From positions 1 through 64,000 of the forward strand of contig NZ_VIRM01000029.1 of assembly GCF_006874475.1 (NCBI RefSeq): a DNA stretch of 64,000 bases, given 5' to 3'. Position 1 is the first letter of the stretch, and every line of letters starts with the position of its first letter. Shown piece after piece: positions 17,329 through 26,367 of this stretch. This DNA is from Microbispora hainanensis (lineage in GTDB: Bacteria; Actinomycetota; Actinomycetes; Streptosporangiales; Streptosporangiaceae). The notes under the pieces were generated by a model, which was given only the letters and a program-made list of their open reading frames with translations, had not been told where the DNA came from and did not search any database. Position numbers and translations under genes: made by a program.

Positions 17329-18404
17329 GGATCGCGTTCCTGCTCCCGTCGGCGTACGGCATGCGGGGCGACGTGCGGGCGATGCTCAACCTCGCGGGCG
17401 GGCTGGCCGCGCGGCACGAGGTGGAGGTCGTGAGCGTCCGGCGCACCCGGGAGACGCCGTTCTTCCCGGTCGACCGCCGGGTGACGCTGCGCTGGCTCGT
17501 GGACGCCCGGCCCGGTGTCCACCGCCTGCTGCCCCGGGGACAGGTGCGCACGGAGGTCGCGCTCTGGCGGACGCTGCGGGGACTGCAGGCCGACGTCCTG
17601 GTCACCACCCGGCCGTCGCTGAGCGTCCAGGCCGCCCGGTATGCGCCGCGAGACGTCGTCCGCATCGCGCGGGAGTGGAGCAGACCGTCGGTGCCCGGCC
17701 CGGTGCGCCGGTTCTATCCCCGCCTCGACGCGGTGGTGGCGAGCACGGCCGGCCGGCGGGACGAATGGGTGCGGCTGCTCGACGACGACCTGTCGGTCCA
17801 CGTCATCCCCGACGCCCTGCCCGCGACGCCCTGGCCGCGCTCCCGCATGGACAACCGGATCGTCAGCGCCGGGGGCAGGCTGGTGCCCGGCAAGTCGTAC
17901 GACCAGCTCGTGCGGGCCTTCGCGATCGTCGCCGACAAACGGCCCGACTGGCGGCTGCGGTTGTACGGCGGGGGCCCGGAGGAGCGGCGGCTGCGCGCCC
18001 TCGTCCGCGACCTCGACCTGCACAACCACGTCTACTTCATGGGCACCACTCCCGACCTGCCCGGCGAGTTCGCCAAGGCGTCCATCGTCGCGGTGCCGGC
18101 GCGCCACGAGGTGCTGGGCATGACCGTGATCGAGGCGCTGAGCTGCGGGGTGCCGATCGTGGGCTTCGCCGGATCGCGCGGGCCCGCCGAGTTTCTCCGG
18201 CCGGGGCACGACAGTGTGCTGGTCCAGGAGGGGGAGAGCGGTGACGCCGAGCCGCTGGCCTGTGCGCTGCTCGCCCTCGTCGACGACGAACGCCGCCGCA
18301 TGAAGCTGGCGGCCGGGGCGCTGGAGAGCGCGTCCGCCCACGCCGCGACGGCCGTCGCGGTCCGCTGGGAGGAGCTCATGTACGGCCTGCGCTCCCGCCC
18401 CTGA
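17325..18404 (+). CDS. GT4-family glycosyltransferase
   Basis: 359 residues, GT-B fold. The N-terminal domain begins IAFLLPSAYGMRGDVRAMLN. The C-terminal nucleotide-sugar domain has GRLVPGKSYDQLVRAF, RLYGGGPEERRLRALV and the E-x7-E motif (PARHEVLGMTVIEALSCGVP). It probably adds a hexose to a cell-envelope glycan or glycopolymer in the cytoplasm; the acceptor is unknown. GTG 17325 overlaps the stop of the upstream gene, so the pair is translationally coupled. Confidence 0.88.
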   Translation: MRIAFLLPSAYGMRGDVRAMLNLAGGLAARHEVEVVSVRRTRETPFFPVDRRVTLRWLVDARPGVHRLLPRGQVRTEVALWRTLRGLQADVLVTTRPSLSVQAARYAPRDVVRIAREWSRPSVPGPVRRFYPRLDAVVASTAGRRDEWVRLLDDDLSVHVIPDALPATPWPRSRMDNRIVSAGGRLVPGKSYDQLVRAFAIVADKRPDWRLRLYGGGPEERRLRALVRDLDLHNHVYFMGTTPDLPGEFAKASIVAVPARHEVLGMTVIEALSCGVPIVGFAGSRGPAEFLRPGHDSVLVQEGESGDAEPLACALLALVDDERRRMKLAAGALESASAHAATAVAVRWEELMYGLRSRP

Positions 18405-18410
18405 CCGGCG

Positions 18411-20966
18411 TCAGCGGACGGATGCCCCCGTGCTGTCCCCCGGCCCGTCCAGGAGGGCGGCGAGGGCGGTGCGGTCGCTGACGCCTGTCTTGTCGTAGAC
18501 GGCGTACAGCGTGTTGGCCACGGTGCGGACGGACACGACGAGCCGCTCGGCGATCTCGCGGTTCGTCAGCCCTTGGGCGGCCAGCACGGCGATCTCGCGC
18601 TGCCTCGGCGTCAGACCGGGGACGTCGAGGTCCATCAGCGCGAGCGTGCGGGCACCCTGGCAGCGCTGGGAGAGCCGCCAGGCCCGCGTTTCCGCGGTCC
18701 GCGCGCCGCGCCGCAGCCCGGACTCGCGGTGGCGGACGGCCGCCTGCGCCGCCGCCTCGGCCGCGTAGAGCAGCAGGCCGAGCCGTTCGAAGCCTTCCGA
18801 GACCGCGTCGAGCTCCCCGCCGTCGCGGGCGGCGGCGTGCCGCGCGAAGAGGGCGACCAACGGACTGTCCACGTCGAGCGTGGCGAGCCGTGCGGAAACG
18901 AGGTCGGGACGGCCCAGTCTGACGACGTCGTGCAGCGCGAACGGCACGTCGCACGGCAACGCGCTCTCGGCGGTCTCCAGGCAGATCTCGACAGCCCCGG
19001 CGACGTCGCCGCGCGCGGCCAGGGTCCATGCCGTGGCGAAGCGGAGGGGCAGGACGACGTACGGGCCGATGGGCACGCCTGTGGCCTCCGCGCGCGCCTG
19101 GGCCTCCTCGGCCGCTGCGGCGTCACCGAGCAGCGCGTACGCGTGCGCGAGCTCGCCCAGGCAGGCTCCGGCCAGCACGCTGCGGGCGGGCAGCCGCACG
19201 ACGGTGTCGCGGGCACAGGCGAGGGCGTCGGCGAGCCGGCCGCGCAGCCGCAGCACGCGGGCCTTCGCCGCGCCGAACTCCAGGATCGCCCGCGTCCAGC
19301 TGCCGAACCGGCCTCCCAGGCCGTATCCCTCGTCGGCGAGCCGCTCGGCGGTGTCCAGGTCACCGAGCAGCAGCGCGGCGTTCGTGGCATTGCCGGTCAG
19401 AGCGGCGGACAGGCTGCGCATGGCGTCGGGTTCCCGCGCGAGCCGGGCGCCGGCCTCCTCCACCCGGGCCAGGCATTCCACGGCCCGGCCCCGCGCCAGC
19501 AGGACGGCCGCCTCGGCCCCGCCGATCATGCGTTCGCCGTGCGGGCTGAGCGGGCCCATGTCGCGCGTGCGCGCCAGCAGGTCCTCGGCGGCGGCGACGT
19601 CGCCGGTGAGGGCGGCCAGGACGGCGCGCATGATGAAGACGCCCTGCCGTCCGTCGACACCGCGGGCCAGCCGGGTGGTCTCCTCCAGGACGGCTCGTGC
19701 CCGCGTAACGTCCCCGAGCCCGACGGTCAGGTTGAGCGCGCGCTGCACCCCGAGGTCGATCCGGGCCGTCTCGCCCATCTCCACCGCCCAGGCGGTGGCG
19801 TACGTCTCCTCGGCCTCGGCGTGCCGGTCGGTGTAGAACAGCACGGTGCCGAGCGCGGCCAGCGCGGGGCCTCCGCCGCCGGCCGCCACGGCCGCGCGGC
19901 CAAGCCGTACGGCCAGCTCCAGGTCGCGGATGACCGTGGCGCGCTCGCACCCGGCCAGTAAGAGCCCGGGGTCACCGGTCATGCCGCCGTCCAGCCGCCA
20001 GACCGCCACCCTGAGCACGTCCTCGCGCCGTCGCAGCCCGGCCGCGGTGACCGCCTGAGCCAGCCGGCGCGTCACCGCGCGGGTGCGCAGCACCCCACAA
20101 CCGTCCCTGATGACCTCGCCGTAGAGGGGGTGCGCGAGCCGCACCTGGAGCCGCCGGCCGTCCTGCTGCACGGTGACGAGCTGCCGGTCCTCCAGATGCC
20201 GGACGGCGTCGAGGGACCCGAGGACGGCCAGCAGGTCGGCGCCGAGCGGCTCGCCGTAGGCCAGGAGCTCCAGCGCCTCCCGCTCGTGCACGGTCAGTTC
20301 GCCGATGCGGCCGGCGACGGTCTCACGCAGCGTGGGCGTGATCGTCAGCGGCCCGCGCCAGCGCCACACGTCCCCGTCCTCGGTGAGGATCCCGGACAGC
20401 ACGAGCTCGTGCAGGTAGAGCGCGTTGCCCTGGCTGGCGTGCCACAGCCTGGCCACGGTCGCGGCCTCCACCCGGCCGCCCACGGCGGCCTCCAGGACGG
20501 CCGCGGTCTCCTCCGGGGAGAACGGCTCCAGCTCCAGCCGCGGCACCAGGCCGTCCTTCCACAGCGCGTGCACCGCGTCGGGCGCCCGTGTCCGGCTGCG
20601 CAGCGTCGCGATCACGCGGGTGCCGCCGCTCGTCACGAGGTGGTGGACGAGCGCGGCCGAGGCCGGGTCGAGCAGGTGGGCGTCGTCCACCACCAGCACC
20701 GGCGCGCGCAGCGCGGCGGCGGCCCAGCCCAGCGGGTTGCCGGCGGGCGGTGTGGCGGGCAGCAGCGGGGCGAAGGCGCCGAGGGGGAGCTCTCCCGCGG
20801 CCGCGGTGGCCCGCACCCACGCGACCGGTTCGAGATCGTGGACGGCCTGCGCCACCAGGCGGCTCTTGCCCGTCCCCGGCGGGCCGGCGACGACCATGCC
20901 GCGCCCGGCCGACCTGATCGCCGCCAGTTGCGCCGCACGACCGACGAACGGCCAGGAGGCTGCCAC
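18411..20966 (-). CDS. LAL-type LuxR-family regulator with N-terminal ATPase
   Basis: About 851 residues, normal size for large ATP-binding LuxR regulators. The N-terminal STAND-type ATPase has Walker A GMVVAGPPGTGKSRLV and Walker B VLVVDDAHLLDP. A long TPR-like helical middle follows (about 350-770), and the C-terminal LuxR HTH is LTPRQREIAVLAAQGLTN, then REIAERLVVSVRTVANTL. LAL proteins often activate secondary metabolism or sugar use after binding an inducer. GTG 20966 (ASWPFVGRAAQL) matches family starts. It is divergent from an aminoglycoside phosphotransferase-like gene. Confidence 0.9.
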   Translation of the reverse strand: MAASWPFVGRAAQLAAIRSAGRGMVVAGPPGTGKSRLVAQAVHDLEPVAWVRATAAAGELPLGAFAPLLPATPPAGNPLGWAAAALRAPVLVVDDAHLLDPASAALVHHLVTSGGTRVIATLRSRTRAPDAVHALWKDGLVPRLELEPFSPEETAAVLEAAVGGRVEAATVARLWHASQGNALYLHELVLSGILTEDGDVWRWRGPLTITPTLRETVAGRIGELTVHEREALELLAYGEPLGADLLAVLGSLDAVRHLEDRQLVTVQQDGRRLQVRLAHPLYGEVIRDGCGVLRTRAVTRRLAQAVTAAGLRRREDVLRVAVWRLDGGMTGDPGLLLAGCERATVIRDLELAVRLGRAAVAAGGGGPALAALGTVLFYTDRHAEAEETYATAWAVEMGETARIDLGVQRALNLTVGLGDVTRARAVLEETTRLARGVDGRQGVFIMRAVLAALTGDVAAAEDLLARTRDMGPLSPHGERMIGGAEAAVLLARGRAVECLARVEEAGARLAREPDAMRSLSAALTGNATNAALLLGDLDTAERLADEGYGLGGRFGSWTRAILEFGAAKARVLRLRGRLADALACARDTVVRLPARSVLAGACLGELAHAYALLGDAAAAEEAQARAEATGVPIGPYVVLPLRFATAWTLAARGDVAGAVEICLETAESALPCDVPFALHDVVRLGRPDLVSARLATLDVDSPLVALFARHAAARDGGELDAVSEGFERLGLLLYAAEAAAQAAVRHRESGLRRGARTAETRAWRLSQRCQGARTLALMDLDVPGLTPRQREIAVLAAQGLTNREIAERLVVSVRTVANTLYAVYDKTGVSDRTALAALLDGPGDSTGASVR

Positions 20967-21031
20967 GGCGCGAGCGTATTCGAGTAGCCCATGCTCATGC
21001 GAGGACGATTTCCGGGCGGCAGGCTGGGCCC

Positions 21032-22129
21032 ATGATCCTGACACCGGCCACCGATCTGACGGACCTGGTCCGCGAGAGCCTCGGCGATCCCCTGGCCGAG
21101 ATCGCGGAGCAGCAGGTCGAGCCCTTTCACTTCGGCTTCGGGGCGCTGTCGACGGCCTCGCTCCATCGCGTGCGCGGCACGACGACGACCGGTGTGACCT
21201 GGTCGTTCTTCGTCAAGTCGATCCACTCGATCAAGCACTCGGCCTGGTTCGAGAAGATGCCCGAGCAGATGCGGGCCGTCGCGCCGGCGCGGTTCCCCTG
21301 GCGGGCCGACGCGGACGTCTACCTCGCCCGCCCCCCGCTTCCCGGCGGGCTGCGGCTGCCCCGCATGTATCGGCTGGACGACCTGGGAGACGACCGGCTC
21401 GTCATGTGGCTGGAGGACGTGCCGGTCGCGCCCGCCACGTGGGACCTGGACCGCTACCGCGCCGCCGCCCGCCTGCTCGGCGCTCTGGCCGCCGCACGGC
21501 CCGTGGCGGGCCGGTCCTCGGCGCCGCGCGAGCCGCTGAACCGTGGACTCCACTGGTTCTGCACGGGTCCGGTCGCCGACCTGTTCCTGCCGGTCCTGCG
21601 GGACCCGGCGACGTGGCGCCACCCTCTCGTCGCCCGGCACGCCGACCCCCTGCTCAAGGCCGACCTGCTCGCGCTCACCGAGCGGATCGGCCCGCTGCTC
21701 GACGCGCTCGACCGCCTCCCGCACACCCTCGTGCACGGCGACGCCGGCCCGGCGAACCTGTTGATCCCCTCCGACGGCTCGGCCGAGTTCGTGGCCGTCG
21801 ACTGGAGCTGGCCATATCCGGCGGCCGTGGGCTTCGATCTCGGCCAGCTCCTGGTCGGCCGGGCGCACACCGGCGAACTCGACCCCGCCGATCTGCCCGC
21901 CGTCCACGAGGCGATCGAGGCCGCGTACGCCGCCGCGGCGGCCGGGATCGCGGACCCCTGCGAGATCTCCCGCGGCTACGTCGCCGCGCTCGTGCTGCGC
22001 AGCGCGTGGACCGCGATCCCCATCGAGCTCCTCGACCGGGAGCCCACCCCCGAGCTGCACGACCTGTTCCGCAAACGGGTCGCGCTCGCCCGGTTCATCG
22101 TGGACCTGGGGCGGTCGTTCCGCCCCTGA
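21032..22129 (+). CDS. Aminoglycoside phosphotransferase (APH)-family protein
   Basis: 365 residues. The kinase-like core has the Brenner motif LVHGDAGPANLL (His 235, Asp 237) and the metal-binding Asp in FVAVDWSWP. The N-terminal lobe is divergent, with FFVKSIHSIKHS supplying the ATP-binding Lys. Such proteins phosphorylate small molecules; there is no evidence for a resistance role here. It is divergent from the LAL regulator, 65 nt apart, which may control it. Confidence 0.8.
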   Translation: MILTPATDLTDLVRESLGDPLAEIAEQQVEPFHFGFGALSTASLHRVRGTTTTGVTWSFFVKSIHSIKHSAWFEKMPEQMRAVAPARFPWRADADVYLARPPLPGGLRLPRMYRLDDLGDDRLVMWLEDVPVAPATWDLDRYRAAARLLGALAAARPVAGRSSAPREPLNRGLHWFCTGPVADLFLPVLRDPATWRHPLVARHADPLLKADLLALTERIGPLLDALDRLPHTLVHGDAGPANLLIPSDGSAEFVAVDWSWPYPAAVGFDLGQLLVGRAHTGELDPADLPAVHEAIEAAYAAAAAGIADPCEISRGYVAALVLRSAWTAIPIELLDREPTPELHDLFRKRVALARFIVDLGRSFRP

Positions 22130-22147
22130 GACGGACGGCGGGCCCAG

Positions 22148-22186
22148 GTCAGTCGGCGGGGTCAGTCGGCGGGGTCAGTCGGCGGG
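22148..22186. repeat. Three tandem copies of a 13-bp repeat at the 3' end of the STAS gene
   Basis: GTCAGTCGGCGGG occurs at 22148, 22161 and 22174. The third copy covers the last codons and stop of the STAS gene (minus strand), so the other two look like duplications of that gene end. Confidence 0.85.
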
Positions 22187-22576
22187 TTTGTCGAGGTGTG
22201 CGGTGGCGGCGGCGACGGAGTCGTGGATCGGCAACTCCGTGTCGAGGCCGGTGATCCGGAGCATCCGGGCGAAGCGCCCGTGGGCGCCGCTGAGCGCCAG
22301 GCGCCCGCCGGCCGCCCTGACGGCGGCCAGGCCTCCCATGAGGACGCTCAGCCCGGTCGAGTCGCAGAACTTGAGCCCTTCGGCGTCGACCACGATCCGG
22401 GGCGGTGTCCGCAGCCCGACCGCCTCGGCCAGGCAGGTACGCAGGGAAGCGGCGGAGCCCAGGTCAAGGTCGCCGAACAGCCGGATGACGACGACGTCCT
22501 GGTCCAGGACGGTGAGCATGGAGAAGATGTCGGGCTGTCCGTGCCTTTCCGGTTCCACCGTGCTCGCCCCTGCCAC
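22175..22576 (-). CDS. STAS-domain anti-sigma factor antagonist (RsbV/SpoIIAA-like)
   Basis: 133 residues. The STAS core includes DVVVIRLFGDLDLGSAA and the phosphorylation site FCDSTGLSVLMGG (Ser 73). When unphosphorylated such proteins bind an anti-sigma kinase and free its sigma factor. The upstream gene on the same strand is a PP2C phosphatase that could dephosphorylate Ser 73. No RsbW-like kinase or sigma factor is adjacent, so the partner is encoded elsewhere. The N-terminal 15 residues are uncertain; a later start at Met 20 is possible. Confidence 0.87.
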   Translation of the reverse strand: MAGASTVEPERHGQPDIFSMLTVLDQDVVVIRLFGDLDLGSAASLRTCLAEAVGLRTPPRIVVDAEGLKFCDSTGLSVLMGGLAAVRAAGGRLALSGAHGRFARMLRITGLDTELPIHDSVAAATAHLDKPAD

Positions 22577-22666
22577 TGGCCCTGCCGCCGGGCCGTCGCC
22601 TCACGGCCCGCCGGAGCTGCTGTCCGTCCATGATTGCATATGGCAAATGATGCCGGGGCCGCACAG

Positions 22667-23743
22667 TCAGGGTCGTTCCCTGCGGACGAGCAGCATGGCG
22701 GCGTCGTCCGGAACGGGCCCGCCGACGTGCTCGACCAGGTCGCGTTCGAGCAGGTCGAGAGCGTCCTGCGGCTCGCGGTCGCGCAGCAGGCGAGGCGCCC
22801 GGTCGCCCAGGGGATAGAAGCTCCCGCCCCGATCGCGCGCCTCGCACACGCCGTCGGTGTAGAAGAGGATCTCGTCGCCCTCGCGGAACTCGCATCCGTA
22901 CGGCTCGGGGGCGGCGCGGGCGAGCCCGGCCAGGCCGAGCGGCGGCGCATCCCGAGGCGGTTCGAGCCACTGGACGCGGCCGTCGCGGCCGAGCAGGAGC
23001 GGCGGCGGGTGGCCGTAGTTGAGCAGCTCGATCTCGTGCTCGCGCACCTCCGCGAGCACGGCGGTGACGAACTCCTCCCCGCCCAGCCCGCGCGCGAGGT
23101 GCTCCTCCAGATGCCGGCCGACGTCGGCCAGCGTCGGCTCGTCGTAGGCGGCCTCCCGGAAGGCGCCGACCACCGAGGCGGCCGTCTCCACCGCGTCCAG
23201 CCCCTTGCCCTGCACGTCGGCGACGATCAGCCGGATGCCGCCCGGCCCTCTGGCGATGTCGTACAGGTCCCCGCCGATGCGGGCGTCCAGCGTGGCGGAG
23301 GTGTACGAGAGGGCGATGCGCAGGTCGCCCGCACGGCGGGGCACCGGGTGGAGCAGCACGCGCTGGGCCGCCTCGGCGACGAGGCGGACGTCCGCCAGCT
23401 TGCGCTGCCCCTCGGCCCGGAGCCGGCTGGCCAGCATGGCGGCCGCGGTGACCCCGACGATCGCGACCAGCGTCACGGTGATCCGCGGATGACTGAGCAG
23501 GTGGTCGTGGTAGGCCAGCGGCGCGGACAGGACGAGCGCGACCAGCCCGGCCAGCGCGGTGTGGCGCGGGCCGCCCGTCACCGCGGCGAACGCGGGCCCG
23601 AGGGTCAGCAACGGCAGCAGGCCCAGGGACGGTCCGACGAGCAGGTCGAACACCACCACCGCCGCCATGGCGGCGAACGGCAGCGTACGGAGGACAGCCT
23701 GGGTTCCCATCCGCGACTCCAGCGTCGCCACGAGCCGGTTCAT
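22667..23743 (-). CDS. Membrane PP2C-type phosphatase (SpoIIE/RsbU-like)
   Basis: 358 residues. Residues 1-105 hold about four hydrophobic segments (for example FAAMAAVVVFDLL and TALAGLVALVLSAPLA). The C-terminal domain is a SpoIIE-type PP2C phosphatase (ARIGGDLYDIA, LIVADVQGKGLDAVETA, EILFYTDGVCEARD, PDDAAMLLV), with the metal-binding Asp residues in place. It likely acts on the STAS protein encoded 90 nt downstream, linking a membrane signal to a sigma factor. ATG 23743 starts just before the first membrane segment. Confidence 0.9.
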   Translation of the reverse strand: MNRLVATLESRMGTQAVLRTLPFAAMAAVVVFDLLVGPSLGLLPLLTLGPAFAAVTGGPRHTALAGLVALVLSAPLAYHDHLLSHPRITVTLVAIVGVTAAAMLASRLRAEGQRKLADVRLVAEAAQRVLLHPVPRRAGDLRIALSYTSATLDARIGGDLYDIARGPGGIRLIVADVQGKGLDAVETAASVVGAFREAAYDEPTLADVGRHLEEHLARGLGGEEFVTAVLAEVREHEIELLNYGHPPPLLLGRDGRVQWLEPPRDAPPLGLAGLARAAPEPYGCEFREGDEILFYTDGVCEARDRGGSFYPLGDRAPRLLRDREPQDALDLLERDLVEHVGGPVPDDAAMLLVRRERP

Positions 23744-23796
23744 GGATGCATTCCCGCGCCCGCCCGCCCTACCCCCCGTATCGGGACGGCGACGCG

Positions 23797-23817
23797 CGAT
23801 ACCGGTTCTGGGTATCG
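23797..23817. promoter_or_regulatory. Inverted repeat upstream of CsoR gene
   Basis: CGATACC (23797-23803) and GGTATCG (23811-23817) with a 7-nt centre end 7 nt before the CsoR start. GGTAT/ATACC arms resemble CsoR-family boxes (type GTATACCCCC...), so this is a plausible autoregulatory operator. Confidence 0.5.
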
Positions 23818-23824
23818 TTGGAGG

Positions 23825-24106
23825 ATGCACGGGTACAGCGGGGACAAGCAGGCCTACCTCACCCGCCTGCGCCGGATCGAGGGACAGATCCGGGGACTGC
23901 AGCGAATGGTCGACGAGGAGGTCTACTGCATCGACATCCTCACTCAGGTCTCGGCGGCCACCCGCGCTCTCCAGGCGGTGGCGCTCGGGCTGCTGGAGGA
24001 CCACATCGCCCACTGCGTGGCCGACGCCGTCAAGACCGGAGGCCCGGAGGCGAACGAGAAGGTGAAGGAGGCCTCGGCGGCCATCGCCCGGCTCGTCAGG
24101 TCGTGA
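23825..24106 (+). CDS. csoR: CsoR-family metal-sensing repressor
   Basis: 93 residues, all-helical DUF156 fold. The Cu(I) ligand triad C-H-C is present as Cys 35 (EVYCIDILTQ), His 60 (LEDHIAHC) and Cys 64, matching copper-sensing CsoR rather than formaldehyde-sensing FrmR. DNA-contact residues lie in RLRRIEGQIRGLQRM. No copper ATPase or CopZ gene is next to it, so its targets are elsewhere or it acts only on itself. Confidence 0.9.
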   Translation: MHGYSGDKQAYLTRLRRIEGQIRGLQRMVDEEVYCIDILTQVSAATRALQAVALGLLEDHIAHCVADAVKTGGPEANEKVKEASAAIARLVRS

Positions 24107-24202
24107 TTCCGGCTCGTCGCCGTCGGTCCGCCACCGTGTGTGCGTGACCGCTTTGTCGCCAGTCGCCCGTACGGGCGAGTGGACGGATCATTTCGGTGAG
24201 CA

Positions 24203-24235
24203 ACCGTCCCGGGCCCACCAGATGCCCGGGACGGT
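24203..24235. terminator. Strong hairpin between csoR and a small convergent ORF
   Basis: Perfect 12-bp stem ACCGTCCCGGGC (24203-24214) / GCCCGGGACGGT (24224-24235) with a 9-nt loop. No T-run follows on either strand, but the position between convergent genes supports a bidirectional terminator. Confidence 0.65.
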
Positions 24236-24252
24236 CCGTGCCCTCAGTGCCT

Positions 24253-24447
24253 TCAGCGGCTCGCCGAAGTCCGCAATCCGAGCGCGTTGTCGAGCTCTTC
24301 CAAGGTCAGTCGGTTCTCCGTGATGTTCACGGCCTCCAGCACCTCGGCGTAGAGCGCGATTTCGTCCAACGCGACACGGTCGTGGACCCGAGAGTCCAGG
24401 TCATCGTGCCCCACCGCGTCGTCCTTCCTTCCGCAGCCCACACCCAT
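24253..24447 (-). CDS. Small hypothetical protein
   Basis: 64 residues from ATG 24447 (a GTG one codon earlier is also possible). The C-terminal part (DEIALYAEVLEAVNITE, then RLTLEELDNALGL) resembles short actinomycete proteins of unknown function with an amphipathic two-helix region. No RBS is obvious and no known domain is recognised. It is kept because the helix pattern and the flanking hairpin suggest a real gene. Confidence 0.5.
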   Translation of the reverse strand: MGVGCGRKDDAVGHDDLDSRVHDRVALDEIALYAEVLEAVNITENRLTLEELDNALGLRTSASR

Positions 24448-24588
24448 CACGAGGTTACGTCCGGGTACCCTGCCGCGACATGGCCCATCGTGACCATTCC
24501 GACCCGCACCCCTCGTCCCTCCGGGACCATTTCCCCGATACTGAGATCACAATTCGATGAAAAAGGCGGTGATGGGGGGAAGGGATTG

Positions 24589-26037
24589 CTAAAGCGGAGG
24601 TAACGACGAAATATCCGAATTGGAGGTTTCGAACAGCCAACTGCCCGACTCGTCCAGGTCGGGTTTGCGCCGATCCGCCGCCTCCTGCGGACGCGGGTCG
24701 TCCCGCTGGTGGATCAGGCACTTCACGACCGCGGAGCATACCGCGAAGCCCTCGGACGGCGCGGGCGTGCCGGTCAGGGCGCACCAGGCCAGGCCGGTCG
24801 CGTACGCGGAGCCGAGCAGGGCGGCGGCCGTCCCCCGATCGGGCGGGACCAGCCCCGGCGGCAGCTCGCCGCCGGCCGGCCAGCAGCCCCGCAGCGGATG
24901 GGCGGGGTCGGCGAGCGCGAGATAGAGGGCCTGCCGGAGTTCGTCGTCCATCCACGGATAGAGCGCGGTGACCACCTGCGCGGTGTACGAGCTGCCCGGC
25001 ACCGCCCAGGCGGGCTCGGACACGCCGCACACGCCGGCCACGTCGGCGGCGAGCAGCGAGGCCGCCACGGCCCGCGGATCCATCCCGCGCGCGGCCGTGT
25101 AGCCCAGGGCCTCGACCAGGTCGTACAGCGTGTGGCGGAAGTGCTCGCCCGGCGCCCATTCGGGGAGCGTGGCCGGCACGAGGTGCGGCGGGCAGCGCGT
25201 CAGCCAAACCTGCCGTACGGCGCCGCCGGGCATGGCGTGCTGGTCCAGCCAGGGGCTGCCGAGCAGCGGCTCGGCCATCGCGATCAGCGCGTCGGCGCGC
25301 GGGCGGAACCGGGGGTCGGCGCGCAGCACGGTGGCGGTCTCGGCCATCAGCCCGGCCAGCCGCAGGCCCGCCTCCCGCGCGCCGGAGCGCATCCGCTCGG
25401 CGTAGAGGGCCACGAGCGCGTCGAGCGAGCCCATGGGCAGCCAGCGCACCCAGTCGTCCCCGGGCAGCGGGCGGGCCAGGAACTCGCCGAACATCGACAG
25501 CATGACCTCGTTGCCGTCGAAGGCGGGCGCGTAGGCGCACCACATGATCGTGCCCCACACGGCGGCCACGGTCGAGGCCACGTCGCGGGCGAAGACCTGC
25601 TGGTAGACACTGCCGTTGAGAGGGAAGTCCTCCCGGCGCAGCCCGCGGTGGGCGAGCAGCAGCGCGCGGAGCCGTTCGGTGATCTCGTGCGGGACGTCCG
25701 GGCCGACGAACCCCTGGGTGGACCCGCGGTCGTACGCGAAGTCGGGACCGGTGGGGATCAGCGCGGGCGGGATCGCCACGCCCGGCGGGCTCGGCCGCGC
25801 GCCGGAGCGGAGGGCGGGATGCACCGGGGGAGCGGACAGGTGCCAGCGGCCGTCGACGCGGTCGAGGCGATACCAGCGGGCGTGCGCGCCGAACAGCCAT
25901 CGGGCGCCGTCGGGAGTGACCAGAGCCCGCTGGGCCAGGGTGTGCGCCCGGGTGACCGGGGGGAGCAGCGTCCACCGGGGGTCGCCGACGACGGCGCGCA
26001 CGTCGCGCTCCATCGTGGTGAACCCGTCCCAGTGCAC
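24589..26037 (-). CDS. Hypothetical protein, large, actinobacterial
   Basis: 482 residues, GTG start. No signal peptide or clear membrane segment. The N-terminal 60 residues (WTLLPPVTRAHTLAQRALVT, then ARWYRLDRVDGRWHLS) look like a beta-rich recognition domain. The rest is helical with repeated hydrophobic helices and Trp-rich motifs (WGTIMWCAYAPAFDGNEVML, GSPWLDQHAMPGG). It resembles uncharacterised actinomycete proteins associated with peptide or toxin clusters, but no catalytic motif is seen and no function is proposed. No adjacent gene gives a clear operon partner. Confidence 0.6.
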   Translation of the reverse strand: MHWDGFTTMERDVRAVVGDPRWTLLPPVTRAHTLAQRALVTPDGARWLFGAHARWYRLDRVDGRWHLSAPPVHPALRSGARPSPPGVAIPPALIPTGPDFAYDRGSTQGFVGPDVPHEITERLRALLLAHRGLRREDFPLNGSVYQQVFARDVASTVAAVWGTIMWCAYAPAFDGNEVMLSMFGEFLARPLPGDDWVRWLPMGSLDALVALYAERMRSGAREAGLRLAGLMAETATVLRADPRFRPRADALIAMAEPLLGSPWLDQHAMPGGAVRQVWLTRCPPHLVPATLPEWAPGEHFRHTLYDLVEALGYTAARGMDPRAVAASLLAADVAGVCGVSEPAWAVPGSSYTAQVVTALYPWMDDELRQALYLALADPAHPLRGCWPAGGELPPGLVPPDRGTAAALLGSAYATGLAWCALTGTPAPSEGFAVCSAVVKCLIHQRDDPRPQEAADRRKPDLDESGSWLFETSNSDISSLPPL

Positions 26038-26367
26038 GCGGCAGTGTCCTCCGTCCTCGGAGAGGACGACCTTCGCTTATCCCGGATGAGGCGGCCGGAG
26101 CAGGCGGCGGCCAGGCCCTGACCGATGCCCTCCGGGGCACACGATGCCGGGACGAACCCGGCGGTCCCCTCGCTGGATCCGATGGTAGCCCCCCGGTCAG
26201 GGAGGCGGCGGGAGCGCGGTGGGGTGGAGGAGGGGCCGGCGGAGGCCGTTGGTGAAAGTTTCACGCGCCGGGAGGCGTTGAGCAGCACATATGCGTATTT
26301 CTCAGGGTTGGGGGTATCTCGGGGAGCGCCCGCCACTTGGCATGGGCAGCCGTGACGGGTTCCATAG
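26038..26367. promoter_or_regulatory. Divergent intergenic region with palindrome GTGAAAGTTTCAC
   Basis: 330 nt between divergent genes, no ORF supported. A perfect inverted repeat GTGAAA-G-TTTCAC lies at 26252-26264, about 100 nt before the mannosyltransferase start, and is a good operator candidate for an unknown regulator. A weak stem-loop (GTCCTC/GAGGAC) lies near 26044-26066. No standard promoter was recognised. Confidence 0.4.
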